A stretch of DNA of 64,000 bases from Apoda limacodes (taxonomy: Eukaryota > Arthropoda > Insecta > Lepidoptera > Limacodidae): positions 26,311,901 through 26,375,900 of the forward strand of contig OX291549.1 in NCBI GenBank assembly GCA_946406115.1, given 5' to 3'. A program made the translations under genes and the position numbers. A model generated the notes under the pieces. That model searched no databases. It was given only the letters and a program-made list of their open reading frames with translations, and was not told the DNA's origin. This document shows positions 34,650 to 47,186 of this stretch, one piece after another. Every line of letters begins with the position of its first letter. The stretch's first letter is position 1.

Positions 34650-34757
34650 TTGTTAATTTATTTTTGTTACATGGGATTCTTGTTAATCAATTCATTTTGA
34701 TTCGTAGAAAAATGTTTACAATAAAGTTTTAAATGTAGGTGATGATGTTTTGCTATT
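34650..34757 (-). repeat. Reversed copy of part of the spacer
   Basis: The blocks acatgggattcttgttaat, attttgattcgtagaaaaat and gttttaaatgtaggtgatga are the reverse complement of 32472-32590. It follows, rather than precedes, the right arm. Confidence 0.8.
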
Positions 34758-35250
34758 TACCAATAAAGTCTAGTAAATAAGATATTTATATACACATATA
34801 TTTACCTAGAGTATCCTAAGTCAGTTTGACTCGTTTTTAAAAGTCATCAAAAATATTTATATCTTATTTATGTGTTATTTTATGAAAGCAGCCGTTGAGC
34901 ATAATGAGTGGCCAGTAGTGTTCGATCACGTCCACCTCTTCAGACTGGGCCAGTAAGGTGTACTAAGGCCGAATCTTCCTTTCTCTTTAAATTAGTATAC
35001 AAAATACTTCTGAGGTAATAAGAAAACTTATGTGTAGTAACTATGAGAAACATAGAACCTAATATTATAGTATAATTTTTGTAAAAGATAAAATTAGATT
35101 ATGATGTTTGCATAAAACTCACTAAATTTTTAAGCTAAATATATAAAATTTGCTATTTGGCATTTAGGTTGAGATGCAAGATTGACATGTTTTACCATTT
35201 TTGAAAAATTAACCCTAAAAAGGGGTTGAAAATGAATATGATTATTCCGA
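34758..35250. other. AT-rich, nothing recognised
   Basis: There is no open frame of interest. From about 35110 the sequence looks like the body of an old short element (aaaaaggggttgaaaatga). Confidence 0.4.
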
Positions 35251-35345
35251 TTTTTTTGTAGGTTAAACTATAAACAGTCAAACGCTTTTCTTTCTAAAGT
35301 CCACGCGAACGAAGTCACCGAAAAATGCTAGTGTAAATATATTTA
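35251..35345 (+). mobile_element. Helitron-like tail
   Basis: Here aaagtccacgcgaacgaagt and accgaaaaatgctag match the 'gtccacgcgaacgaagtcgc...aaagctag' tail type, ending CTAG before T. Confidence 0.5.
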
Positions 35346-35627
35346 TAGGTATAGGTATTACTGAATGGCTCGTAATTCAATTCAAACCCAAGTTCTATTT
35401 AGAGCGGAACCTTCAATTTACCTCTAATTCAATCAAGCCTTCAATAACAGAACTGCTCCAAATTTATTATTTGTCTTTCAGGTACTTACTCGTAATTCTA
35501 AAATTAAATTAAACTATTTGTTGAAGTTGGTAAATATCAGTATTTCTACTAATATTTACGTATTTAAATAATTTTAGAACTTACAGCAGGTAACATTAGC
35601 TTAAAACTTCAAAAGATATGTAGTTTA

Positions 35628-36105
35628 CAATTTTTTTTATTTTTATATTCCCCTAAGGTGGCAAACAAGCACACGGGCCGCCTGATGGTAAGCGCTCACC
35701 GTGGCCTATGGACGCTTGTAACACCAGGGGTATCACTCACGCGTTGCCTACCCTTCAAAAATCCAATAACTTCTTTCTTGAAGAACCCCAGTCCTTAGAG
35801 AAAACCTTGGCAGGGAGTTCATTCCACAACCCAAGCGTTCGCGGGAGGAAGTTTCTCTGAAACCGCACTGTACGCGACCATTTCGGTTCTAGAGTGTGAG
35901 AATGAATTCCCTGCCTATGGCGAGCGATGCGATGGTAAAAAGTAGCCGTGGGCATCATTTCAAACAATTCCTCAGAACCCATCCCATTGTACATGCGGTA
36001 GAACACACACAGGGAGGCAAAGTCTCTTCTCAGACTTTAGGGTTCGATACGGCTGAGTTACTTAAGTGAGTTTGGAATCGTAGACAATTCTCAGAACCCG
36101 TGTAC
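35628..36105 (-). mobile_element. LINE-A 3' end, minus strand
   Basis: It starts with a T-rich run and ccctaaggtggcaaac. The minus strand then encodes the C-terminus (FYRMYNGMGSEELFEMMPTA; HRQGIHSHTLEPKW; LWNELPAKVFSKD), interrupted by a small deletion near 35790. It ends near the QRRAVRIVDD region at about 36100. Confidence 0.88.
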
Positions 36106-37635
36106 CTATATAGTTTTGAAGTAAAAACTTTTTACGAAAATTTTAATCGGAATGACGGTTTTAAATTATCCTCGGCACAGAACCCAGTGATTAAAACTAT
36201 AAAACCAAGTCATTCATCACAGGATAATTTGAGACGTTAAGATACTGTTAGTGTCGTGCTGTGACTTTTTTCGTTAACAACATCGGATATGTATGTAATT
36301 TTAATACTGATCGCTCCCATCTTCCACAACACCTCGCTAAAAACAGTCTACTCGTGATCAATACCAGTGCAACCTGACCGAAACTTTAAGAACCAAAATG
36401 GCAAATGTTTGTTCGCGTGTTTGACCCGAAAAATATGAAAATTATGTGTACAAAACTCCATAGCTTAAAAAGTATTGTACCTGTTATAACCTATAATTGT
36501 GGTATATGATAAAGTGCAGTATTTCGAAATGAGTTTTACCTAGGTTATAAAATTAATAAAATACATTTGTTAACAAAACGAATTACAATTAATTTAATAA
36601 TTAATAAATCATATAATAAAACTTATATTACGTCATTAAGTGAGATGTCATTAAACAAGGAATCTGAAACCATTGTAAGGTAGCTATCGTCAAAATCACT
36701 TTTGAAAATAGTACGAATTACTACAATCAAAATTTTTCCGATATATAACCGACCAAGTCAAAGTTTTTTCGTACTTTAACAATGTTTTCATCCTTTAACG
36801 ATATTACTACTGCCTTCATTAACCATGGCGCGACATGCTCTTGAATGGTTTTGGTTATTTAACCAGTAATTTGACTATAATATGATAAAAATGCCCTGAG
36901 GCTTTCCCACACAAAAAAGTTTTTTCGTTGTAATTCTGAACGGGGCAAAAGTCCTTACCATATTGATGTGCCAAAAATCAAATAGATTTTATGCACAATA
37001 TGAAAAATAATTTCCTGCAGATCAAAAATATTTCAGTGGGAACTCTTAATCGGGATAAAAAGTATTTCTTTATGCTTTTGAGTTTCAGCTTGAACCAAAA
37101 ATTAGATCAAAAAACAAATATTGATATTTCACACTATAAACTTATTATAATCAAAATCAAATGCCGCTCTTTTTAACTCAAGGATAGCGTAGCTTTTCAT
37201 TAGTAAAAGATTAGGTATTACATAATTGCAGAGATTACCCCATACAAACAAACAAATACACAAATTTACATGTTTATAGTCTTCTTTACATATAAAAAAA
37301 TGTTTGCATTTGTGCAAAACTAGAAAATTAGTTGATAAATTGACTTGATTTTTTTACACATACATATGCAACACTTATGTATATAATAGTTATTTATACA
37401 ACTGTCGTATAATGAGGAGTATTAAAACATGAAACCAAAACATGGTGCCTAATGATATGTAGGTCCATACACGGCTTATCTTTACCCACGCCATGAAGTA
37501 CGTATTATATAAAAGAAAATAGTCATTTACTCTCGCAACTGCGTACATTTTGCTTGTTTTTTTAAATAAACATTACACAATATTTAAATTATTTATACTA
37601 CAAATAATACTAAAATGGCACGGAAAAAAAACCAC
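36106..37635. other. AT-rich, nothing recognised
   Basis: No repeat family or gene is visible. Frames at 36991-37317 on both strands are short and featureless. Confidence 0.45.
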
Positions 37636-37840
37636 ACTAATATTATAAATGCAAAAGTAACTCTGTCTGTGTGATTGTTACCTCTTCACGCTTAACTACT
37701 GTACCGATTGAGATGAAATTTGGCATGGAGGTAGTTTGAGTCCCGAAATGGACATGTACAATGGCTACTTGAAAACGTCAAAGGAGAGTTGAAATCCTAC
37801 AGTGATACCGAATTTAGGGCGGGTAAATCGAGAATTAGAA
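37636..37840 (+). mobile_element. Helitron-like short element, tail lost
   Basis: The blocks actaatattataaatgc, ttacctcttcacgcttaac, gatgaaatttggcatggagg, agtttgagtcccg and ccgaatttagggcgggt follow the order of the 10585 copy. The final GCTAG is not preserved. Confidence 0.6.
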
Positions 37841-38394
37841 TAGTTTGTGTTGTGGGAAAGGACATACTCAACTTAACGTTAAGTGTGAGTCAATTTTCGT
37901 TTTGCCTGGCCTGCCTGCAGAGCAGCTGGCCACATAACCAACTAGGTTGCAAGGCAGTCGGGATTATATACCCCCATTGCCAGTTCCTGACTAACTATAA
38001 GAAGTAGATCAGGTCTGGGAAGGTTCGTTTTTTTGTTTTATTAGTCACTAATCGAATCCCGCGGTGACACCAATTTTACAATACTTTCGATTGGTATAAA
38101 AGTATTATTTGTCTTTCTCTGTCCCTTAAGCTATTTCTATGCTACAAATGAAGCCAATCGTATACATTGCATACACTGTTTCCACGTGAGAAAAAGAACA
38201 CCACAAAAAAAAAATCCGTGGGAGCTCTCGATCGGTAGGAAAAGTATTTATTATTCTTTGAAATCCCTCCAGCTATAACTGTACTTAAAATATTTTTACT
38301 TAATTGCTTCGTTGCAACGTTAATGAACAGTGCTTTTTTTCTTACGACTTGATTTACAATCATTGATATTGCGAACTAAAACTTATTTTAATCA
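37841..38394. other. Nothing firm
   Basis: A less AT-rich part at 37890-38000 carries a 72-codon frame without a recognisable domain. The word gtgggagctctcgatc at about 38218 also occurs, altered, near 21260 and 63407, so it belongs to a dispersed repeat. Confidence 0.4.
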
Positions 38395-39255
38395 AAATCT
38401 ATATTAATATATAAAGCTGAAGAATTTGTTTGTTTGAACGCGCTAATCTCAGGAACTACTAGTCCGATTTGAAAAAAATATTTCAGTGTTAGATAGATCA
38501 TTTATTGAGGAAGGCTATAGGCTATATATCATCACGCTAAGACCAACAGGAGCGGAGCACCAATGAAGTATGTTTCAAAATCGGGTTTCCTTTTAAGAGC
38601 TTCCGCTGCGTAAACGGTTAATGTTGCGCAAAAATCATATATAACAGAATTGTTTGTCTAAAAAGTTCAAAAAAAAGGCCGCAACATCATATGTCTATCT
38701 TTTATGGTTGGCTCACTATAACCTTTTTATGCTAAACAAATTTGTTCAAAAATAATGCATTATTTGCGAAGGTGTTTTTATAAATGATATTAATCCTTAT
38801 CCAAAAAAAAATATTTTTCATCACAGATTATTCATCACAAGTATTTAATTTAAAACAAAATTGCCCTTTACATCATTTGATTTCAATGAATATCTTTGGA
38901 GGTATCGCAGTTTTAAAATAATATTGCAGCAAAATAATGATCAAGTACTGCGCGCGCATTAATGATATGCACGCACATATAGCTATTAAGATGTAGGCGT
39001 GCGCTAAGAAAGGATTTTCCAAAACTCACCCCCTACACGGGGTTTAAAGTTTGTACGGAGCACCAAGATCGCGAGGTTAATCCATTAGTTAATTATTTAA
39101 TATTTTTGAGAAAGAGAAACAGAGAGATAGAGCGAGAGAGAGAGAGAGAACGTCAAGTGTGAATAGGTTTTTTTCTATAATTGAGGAGTTGCCGTAAGAA
39201 TCCTACGCCGATAACCAAATTTAGGGCGGGGGAAGCCGCTGGCAAAAGCTAGTGT
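38395..39255 (+). mobile_element. Composite of lepidopteran short elements
   Basis: Its start, ataaagctgaagaatttgtt, followed by gaacgcgctaatctcaggaa, ctactagtccgatttgaaa and aggctataggctatatatca, is the head of a widespread insect element. The final part (39170-39255: gaatcctacgccgataacca, ccgctggcaaaagctag) is the Helitron-like tail. Between them lie AT-rich DNA and a (GA)n microsatellite (39119-39149). Confidence 0.6.
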
Positions 39256-39537
39256 TTAATAAAGCCTATGTATTCAGGGATAACTGCAGCTTTTTATTAG
39301 ATTTCAATATTTTTTACTATTACCCCTATATACAAACTAACAAACACATTTTACCTCTTTATATTATTAGTATAAATATATATTACAATCACTGATATTG
39401 AGTTTTTAATATCTATATAAATTCATGTTTAATAACCTTAATCAGTAGTATTATTTATTTTCTTTGAACTATTAATTTTATTTTCTAAATTGCTTTACCA
39501 ACAACAAGCCAGATCCGTATCATATTCGAATTAAGTG
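39256..39537. other. AT-rich, nothing recognised
   Basis: No frame or repeat stands out. Confidence 0.4.
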
Positions 39538-39652
39538 ACGGCCTCCGTGGCTCAGTGAGTAATGACCTCCGTGCTGAACCAAGGGTCGTGGGTTCAAACC
39601 CCGCACACAGAACTAACATTTATAATAATAATAATAATAATCTTTATTGCAC
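39538..39652 (+). mobile_element. tRNA-derived SINE, second type, short
   Basis: The segment gcctccgtggctcagtgagt is a tRNA-like A box region, and tcgtgggttcaaaccccgca is a B box and T-arm stem. About 70 bp of tRNA-like head is followed by a short body and (TAA)n at 39629-39651. The acceptor stem does not close, so it is not a tRNA gene. Confidence 0.65.
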
Positions 39653-40410
39653 AGTTAGACATACATTGAAATCTATAAAATAATGAAAAAAAAGTACAAT
39701 AAGACGATCTTATCGCTAATTAAGCGATTTCTTCCAGACAAAATTTGGGTAGGGAAATTATAAAAACAAGAAAATTGAGTAAGGTATGCATATCTCAAGG
39801 ACGAGACTTAAAAAATTATCAGTACGTTCATAGTATAAATAAATATATAATACTTTAGAAATAAAAAGTATATAAAAATATATAGATACAAATACATACA
39901 TTCCTATATAAAAAATAAATTAAATACATATATACAAATACATATATAAGCAAACAGCTTAAGATTTTAAAAAATGTGAAAATGTAAGTTTTTTGCAAAG
40001 ACTCAATGATTGAGCTATGCAATGGTAAAGAGTTTCAAAGTCTGGTTGTTTTCACAACAAAAGAGTTACTATATGAGTGTGAATGGTGTACTTTGGACAA
40101 AAAAGGGCGGATTGAAATAGGACGATAATCGGAGTATAAGGAAGGATTAGCTTTTTTAGGTAAAGGAATGATCTGTGCTTCTATCCATACTTTAGGAAAG
40201 ATGCCAGAGGATATTGAAAAATTGAGGATATGAGAGGTAATAGAAGTTACAATATCAAGGACATGATTGATCATAGTACGACTTATATTATCACTTCTTA
40301 CGGCATTCGAAGAAATTGCAAGTATGTTTTTCTTAACATCACAATCTGTAAATTGACTAAAGACGAATGAAAGAAAGTTGGTTGGTTTTATGTGATGAAT
40401 GTTTTTGTTT
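39653..40410 (-). mobile_element. Internally deleted jockey-type LINE
   Basis: On the minus strand, from 40410 downwards, it reads ILAISSNAVRSDNISRTMIN, ILNFSISSGIFPKVW, EAQIIPLPKKANPSLYSDYR and PISIRPFLSKV, which is the start of a jockey-group RT. The next residues are SFVVKTTRL and NSLPLHSSIIESL, which is the very end of the ORF. Thus the palm, thumb and C-terminal domains are deleted at about 40075-40100. The tail is AT-rich, with 'ctttattgcac' at the far end next to the (TAA)n of the SINE. Confidence 0.8.
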
Positions 40411-42395
40411 TGACTTTAGGTGTTACCTTTTTTATAAGTATTTACAAATTTTCCATCTGTTATATGGCATTCATAATACAACCTTTACTTAGTTTGGGTA
40501 AGTCCAAAATATTATTTTTACTTAATAATAAGTTAGGGTTTTGTAGAATGAATATTATTGCGGATATCTAAAAAACTTGTTAACCGATGTTTTTAAAATA
40601 ATTTTCGTTTAAGGTATTCATAAAGCATCGTATTTTTAGACTTCCTAAATATTTTTTTTTTTACAATTACAATGTCTTTGTAAGCCCATTACTTGGAAAA
40701 TAGATATAAAAATCCTAAATCGTTTTTTTTTAAAGACCAATCTATCGATAACCCACACAAAGGGGTGCGTGAAAAAAAATTATCCCTCAATTTAATGTAT
40801 GGAAAACTAGCCTTAATATTTTTTATTTTGTTACACTGCAAAACTGTATGACGGTACACACAAGACGCGTTTATGTAAATTTTCAAATCAATCAAATTAG
40901 GCTACGAATCCCTAAAAACTGTAATCGAGTGATTTATATGCTTAAATATTTTTTAAACCAATATTCGTTACGTATTACTTACCTTCTCACTATTTCACGA
41001 ACTCAAAATATATACTTCCTAAAACACTTGTTATAACCACTTAAACTCTTACATACATGTTCCACTAAAACTTCGTAGAACGAGTGCTGCGGTGTAGAAG
41101 TGTGCTACGGCGCTACGACGCGCGTAGCTCGCTACGCTACTGAGCGCCAACTGAATTACTGAATGAGCGCTACGGACTTTGCTGCTGCTGATAACAAAAT
41201 ATTACGGCTGCAGTATTTTATTCAGTGATACGTTAGAAGTACTAAAGCAGTTAACTATGGTTTACATTTAAAAGTTTGTTAGGTTTTAAATTTTAGTTTG
41301 CTTATTTTTGTTATTCCGTTGGAATTCCTTTCCTTAGATAACGAAAAGTAGTGATAGTAGTATTTAAATTGTGAAACATGTAATACTTGACTATCTATTA
41401 CGATAACGACACTTAAAATTCATCTTAACATAAGAACAAATAAAAGCGTTTGCTCCGGCAGTCTAATATCATTAAAATGTACGAATATGAGGTTAATCTT
41501 TTAGCTATCTTTGTTATAAAAATATTATTTATTTACATTGACGATAGGAATAATTTTATAGAGGCATTCGAAAATCCTAACACTCATCTTTTCTTAAAAA
41601 CTTATTCAATTCTATTCAGATTTAGTTTCTCGTACATATTAGAACAAATACAAATACATTAGTCTTGTATAATGTATTTCGTAGATTTCTCTTATGTCTG
41701 ACGTCTGTCTGTCTGTTGATATACGATACATCTCAACTCTTAGTAAGAAAGTGGGATATATTAATGAGGACCTCAAAGCCATGTTATATGTCAGAAGCCA
41801 CTTAGCTTGTTTCTATTTATAAGTAACAATATACCTATAAAATTTTTTGATGGATCTGTACAATATGTGTATCTGTATATTTTATTACCTAATCATAACC
41901 ATAAACGACTTCTTGAGAGATTCTTCATTATTATTTTTTTACAAATGTAAATTATATTCCTCTGTCTTCTGTTAACTTTGGCAGAGAATAGTTATGTGGT
42001 CGATGGTATTAAAACTTTTTAAAACTAGCTTATTCCGAAGGATATGATTCGTCATGGTCCACAATATATCTTATAGATATGGCTTAGAAACGATATGGTC
42101 TATAGATATTCAATAAGATATGATGGTTTAAGTATATTATTTTGCCATAGCTAGGATATCTTTTCTTTAAAAAGAAATATCACCATATTTCTACTCAATC
42201 TGCTCCATGGCTCTTGCGTGATACCGTTGAGGGTGACTGAATTAACGCGCCTTTAAAGGACTTAGAGTATCGGTTTTCCACCCCATTTCGGAGCTCTTAC
42301 GTTTAAGAACCTACGGGTGACGAATCGTATTCAGCGTGATAAAATATAAGGAAACATATAAGTTTTTAAATTTACGCGTTCCATTACTAATTTAA
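40411..42395. other. AT-rich, nothing recognised
   Basis: A GC-rich patch at 41075-41175 (gcgctacgacgcgcgtagct) is repeat-like. No gene is seen. Confidence 0.4.
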
Positions 42396-42481
42396 AAATA
42401 ATAAAACAGGATTAAACGCGTTATTTGGCAAAAAAAAAAGGTATTTTGCCAAATGACGCGTTTAATCCCGTTTTATTATTT
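42396..42481. repeat. Near-perfect hairpin, 38 bp arms
   Basis: 42396-42433 pairs with 42444-42481 with two mismatches (core attaaacgcg / cgcgtttaat; ttatttggcaaaa / ttttgccaaat). The loop is A-rich. This is the form of a small foldback transposable element. Its 'aaggtattttgcc' also occurs at the extreme right edge of the window (63988-64000). Confidence 0.85.
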
Positions 42482-42688
42482 GTAAATTGTAAGGTAACAC
42501 GCCTCATGTTGCAGGGACTTTCGTAAAATGGCGTATTTTTCGGTAAATCGTATTAAGCGTGATCTTATTAAGCGTGATCTTATTAAACAGGTTTTACTGT
42601 ATATCTATATCAAGAAGTTGTCGTAGAAATCCCACGCCCATTAGCGAATTTAGCGTGGAGCCGCGGGAAGAAGCTAGTTATATAGCCG
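42482..42688 (+). mobile_element. Helitron-like tail with short direct repeats
   Basis: The word cttattaagcgtgatcttat is partly repeated in tandem at about 42549-42585. The region closes with aatcccacgcccattagcga and gagccgcgggaagaagctag, a CTAG end next to the LINE-A copy. Confidence 0.5.
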
Positions 42689-42689
42689 A

Positions 42690-44130
42690 GTGGGCCAAAC
42701 GGTATAACACAAGTGGTGCTTAAACAGTGTGCTCCTGAGTATGTCCTGTACTCTCGCGCCTTTTCGCGCTTTCCTACCAAATTCCGTCTACATGGAAGAC
42801 TGCAAATGTGCACCCGGTGTCCAAAAAGGGCGAAAGATCAGATTCATCGAATTACAGGCCAACCGCTTTTATCTCTATCCTTTCCAAGGTGATGGAACGT
42901 GTCATTAACACAGCTTCTAAGATACCTAGAAAAACACGATCGGGTCGGCAACCTTCAATATGACTTTCGCCACGGTCACCGGTGACCTTCTAGTGTATTT
43001 CGAACACCGATGGGCACTAGTCAGTGGCATGTAGCCTGGATATAGTGAAGGTGTTCGATCGGGTCTCGCACCGGGGTCTTCTATCGTAATTGCCATCTTA
43101 CGGAGTGGCTAAGGGTTTGTGCAAATGGGCTAACTATTTGCCCGACAGAAGCATACGAGCCGTACTTGACGGTAGTTGTTCTGATAGCATGGATTAATGC
43201 TGGTGTCCCGCAAGGCTCTGTGCTGTCTCCTACGCTGTTTCTACTGCATATCAACAACATACATTGCTATACAAGTGACAGTACTGGAGACGCTTATTAC
43301 ATCGTGCAAACATCCCTCGTTCCGTTGTGGAGAAAAAGCGTGGAGAACTTGTCTCAAATCGAGACCAATCTGTCCAAGGTTTCTACATAAGGACGCGAAA
43401 ACTTGGTCCGGTTCAAGCCTACAAAGACTAAAGTCAGCGCAATCACCGCTAATAAAACCCCATTCACTGTGGTCCCGCAACCTAGAACACTCCATTCTCC
43501 ATCTCCAAAGGCATTGGGATTCTTGGTGTTGATATCTCCAGCGATGTTCAGTTCCGAGATCATTTGCAAGACAAGTTGAAGCCGCCGTCCAAAAAGCTTA
43601 GTGTACTCAATAACTGAACTTTGAACGATACAAATCGCAAGTTCGGCCCCACCCGGATACAAGCTTGGCCTTTTTGACTTTGTTCAACGACGGGCTGTGA
43701 GAATTGTCAACGATCTCAAACTCACTTGCCGTATCGATCCCTTAAGTCTAAGCAGAGACTTTGCCTCCTTGTGTGTATTCTATCGCTTGTACAATGGGAT
43801 GTGTTCTGAAAAATTGTTCAAAATGATGCCAACGGCTACTGTCAACCATCGCACCGCTCGCCATCGACAGGGAATTCATTCTCACACTTTAGAACTGAAA
43901 TGGTCGCGTAAAGTGCGGTTTCAGTGAAACTTCCTCCCGCGAAAGCTTGGGTTGTGGAATGCCAAGGTTTTTTCAAAGGACTGCAGTACTACAAGAATTA
44001 AACTTATAGATCTTTGATGGGTCGGCAACTTGCGAGTGATACTTCTGGTGTTGCAAGCATCCATAGGCTGTGGTAACCGCTTACCATCAGGCGGGCTGTA
44101 AGCTAGTTTGCCACCTAAGTGGTTAAAAAA
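42690..44130 (+). mobile_element. LINE-A non-LTR retrotransposon, heavily decayed copy
   Basis: It starts at SSGPNGI-like sequence (cgagtgggccaaacg). It shows INAGVPQGSVLSPTLFLLHI at 43193, a degraded YADD region (CYTSDSTGDAYY), and later FASLCVFYRLYNGMCSE and HRQGIHSHTLELKW, ending in ggcgggctgtaagctagttt and ccacctaagtggt. Many indels and stops break the frame. It covers about the same part of the element as the 15495 copy. Confidence 0.9.
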
Positions 44131-44734
44131 TATTTAAAATTATCTTCTCGCATAGTTTAATTTTCGTCAACTCAAAAGGAAAACTATTCGAACATTTGAA
44201 ACACAAGGCGTCCAACCGATAATCAGTCTGACGGCTACCAAAGATTTTATAATGGTACTAAGTTTCAAAGTCGTATGATTAACATCTTAACTTTCGTACT
44301 TAGTCTAACTTGAACCGAGGAACACTTTGTAAACACGCACCGTCACCAATTTACTAAGTTAAACTACAAACAGTTCAACTTGAATAAAAAGGTTTTTGTA
44401 ATATGTAATTTAAAAATAAAATTAAATATACCTAACTAATTTCATTTGCTGGTTAAAAAGTTGAGTTTTAATTATATTTTACCGAGACGATCCTTAGTGA
44501 CTATTATTATATTATGTTTTAAGGATGTTCAAGAGAAAATAACTTACGAGAGGCTATTAAGACCAAAGGCCGAAGGCTGTACCTCCCGTGTTACACAAAA
44601 CGTTTTTCATGACATTTGCGAGTAAATAAATAAACTCCTAAAAACATAATTGAAATGGCAGGAATTTAAGTAGAGAAACGAAAAAAAAGGCTATCGCCAA
44701 ATGGTGTTAGGATATCTAGATTTTTTTTTTTTAT
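44131..44734. other. AT-rich, nothing recognised
   Basis: No repeat or gene is recognised. A run of T marks the right end. Confidence 0.4.
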
Positions 44735-44895
44735 AAAAAATTTTAGCTGAAGTTAAAAGTTGTAATTGCTCGCTTGTAGGATTCGCGTAGTTCATGTTTT
44801 GAACAAAAGGACAGTTTTTATACATACTTAATAAAATAGAAAGTGCGTACGGTGCGTCATTACCGCCCGCGGGTTCCATGAACGCCTGCGTTGCC
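44735..44895 (-). CDS. Possible coding exon, unidentified
   Basis: A strong minus-strand acceptor (tttcatttttcacag at 44910-44896) is followed by an open reading ATQAFMEPAGGNDAPYALSI then LLSMYKNCPFVQNMNYANP and TSEQLQLLTSA. This looks like genuine conserved protein, with balanced composition and GC-rich third positions in the first part, unlike random AT-rich frames. After TSA the minus strand becomes A-rich (a 12-A run), so the right-hand boundary is unclear: no donor is visible, and it could be a retrocopy ending in poly(A). I do not recognise the family. An ATG lies at 44879-44877. Confidence 0.33.
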
Positions 44896-47186
44896 CTGTG
44901 AAAAATGAAATTTACAAAGTAAAAGCCCGTGGGGTAATAATTAGCACCCGCTATGCGTGCACTTTATGACACTGTTCTCGAGTAAGTGTGATAAAAAAAT
45001 ATATCGCGCAAGTTATTGACGCAGGCTAGCAGTATAGGTTTGCATTAATAATTTTGATTTGTTTACCCAAGTTATTTGCATTTGCATTTTAAAGCCGCTT
45101 CGTCTTAATTGTAAATAGTTTTTTAAGTGTTTATGTAATAAGTGTAAAAAATGTGCTTTACAAAACTCAAAAGTTTATGCACGTGTGTAAGTCATAATAA
45201 ACATATATAACTTAAGAAGACAATGAGACTACACGTCTGTACCAAATGTGAAAACGTTTCCTATATACTGACCGATTTTTGAAAACGTTTATATATTATA
45301 GAAAACTAGCTGATGATTATGTGATGCAATACAAATTTAATAATAAGATAAAAAAGTCATTCAAAAGCTATTTCAGAAATAGTCTGGATTTTGCCAAACT
45401 GTGCGCGTGCGTGGTAATGATCTCAAACATATTTCATGATTTTTAGCACATATTGGTCTGGGTTTTGCCTCCTTAGCGTGGGTAAAATGCAAATATCTAC
45501 GTCTTTAGTCAAAATATTTCTTTTTTTTCTTTGTAAACCTACATACATATAATAAACATATACCTATCTTCTATAAAATACATACCTATACCTTTATTTC
45601 TGGTTTTTATATTTTCTTACATTTATACTGATATCTGCTATTACAATTGTATAAGTAGTTAAGTACCTTATGCAAGATGTGAACTCCGTGCTCGCCCAAA
45701 AACCTTATTAAGTTAATGCTAGTTTGAGTAATGTACCTTTCTATGTGTCTATAGTAAGTTTTGTTTAATAAATAAACAAAACTAACAAACTTGGGCTGTA
45801 CGTTTTGAATTTATACATTTTTATTGCAATTTCAAACTGCAAATATTTAAAATTGGTAACATTAGGTATATCTTTAAAATCAAAACGTTTAAACCTAGTT
45901 TTTCATAATATCTATGAATTTTTCGTTAAACCTTAAATAATATGTTACAGGGGGGGAACATTTTGTATAAAATCGTGCAGCTTCATTGCCCTTTTAAACT
46001 TGTTTGTCAATTGCAAAAAAATAGGCTACGGTTGGTAAAAGCGAATAACATTTAGAAAATTGCGTCATAAAACGAACCGTAAAGACGTTTTACGACCAGC
46101 TGTGTAAATATCAAGACTTCATAGACTAATATCAGATATTTGATCTTACTAGTTTTCTTTTAGCTTTTGCTTTTATAATTTAGTAAAGACTTTAAGAAAT
46201 AAAGTACATACTAATAGTTAAATACCTATATAAAACTTGAACGTAGTTTTTGAACCTAGATAGGTATTAATCGTTGTTTTTGTAACAACAGTCGGATGCA
46301 AGAAAAAGGCATTTTATTCTTCATTTTCTAAACTAAAAATATTGTAGCCTAAATCTGTCTTAAATTCTATATACTTTATACAGTCGGATATTTTAATTTT
46401 AGATTTTTGTTTCTTTACAAAATTAATATAATAAAACACACACATAGGTATAGATAGATTTTCTCTTTTGGCTTCTTTAGATTAACTTCCATTTACTGTA
46501 TTGTTTATTGTACATAAGCAGAATAAAATCATCAATAGTAGTACATTACTGCCGCAACCCGCAAACGCACCATAACCGGTCGGTCGTTAGTATGCGGGTC
46601 GAGACATAGCCCAGGCACGCATCACAGAGTCCGGTTATGCTCAGTTACGGCCAAAGCTTGTATGGTGCTTTTCTCAAACATGCGTGTAAAAAAACTAATC
46701 ATATTGACAACTGCATTGATAATAATAAAAATAGTTTCAGTAATTTTCCGCCAAATTGCCGCATTCAAATGTCAATTTCTTTTTTACTTCTTTAATTTAA
46801 ATGGCGCATTTTTTTTGTGCTAGTCTGAAATTTAAATAAAACTAGATGAAATATCTCTTCAGTTATCAATGTTCGGGTTTAAAAAAGTTCGTTCCGTATT
46901 CAAATTTCATATTTGACCGCTCGAGCGCTTTGCGGGCCGCTCTCTAATACTGTACTGCAAGTACGATTTATGCCAAAGAAGCTTGTGCAAGATATGGTCA
47001 CATAACGTAGCATGTTTGTGAAAACTTTCTTAACTTCTTCAGAGTTAATTTGAATTATAAGAATAAATAATATTCATTGGATTGCATATATATTTAAAAG
47101 GGCTGTTATTTATTTATTGCAAACAATATAAAAAATAAAGCAACGTAAGGCATGATAGCGGATATAACCACGAGGCATTATTTTCT
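44896..47186. other. AT-rich, no gene recognised
   Basis: No frames of note. A GC-richer spot at 46550-46670 (accataaccggtcggtcgtt) is probably repeat. Confidence 0.4.

Noticed and set aside
39538..39610. A tRNA gene
   Set aside because: A and B boxes are present but the acceptor stem does not pair and the copy carries a SINE-like tail.
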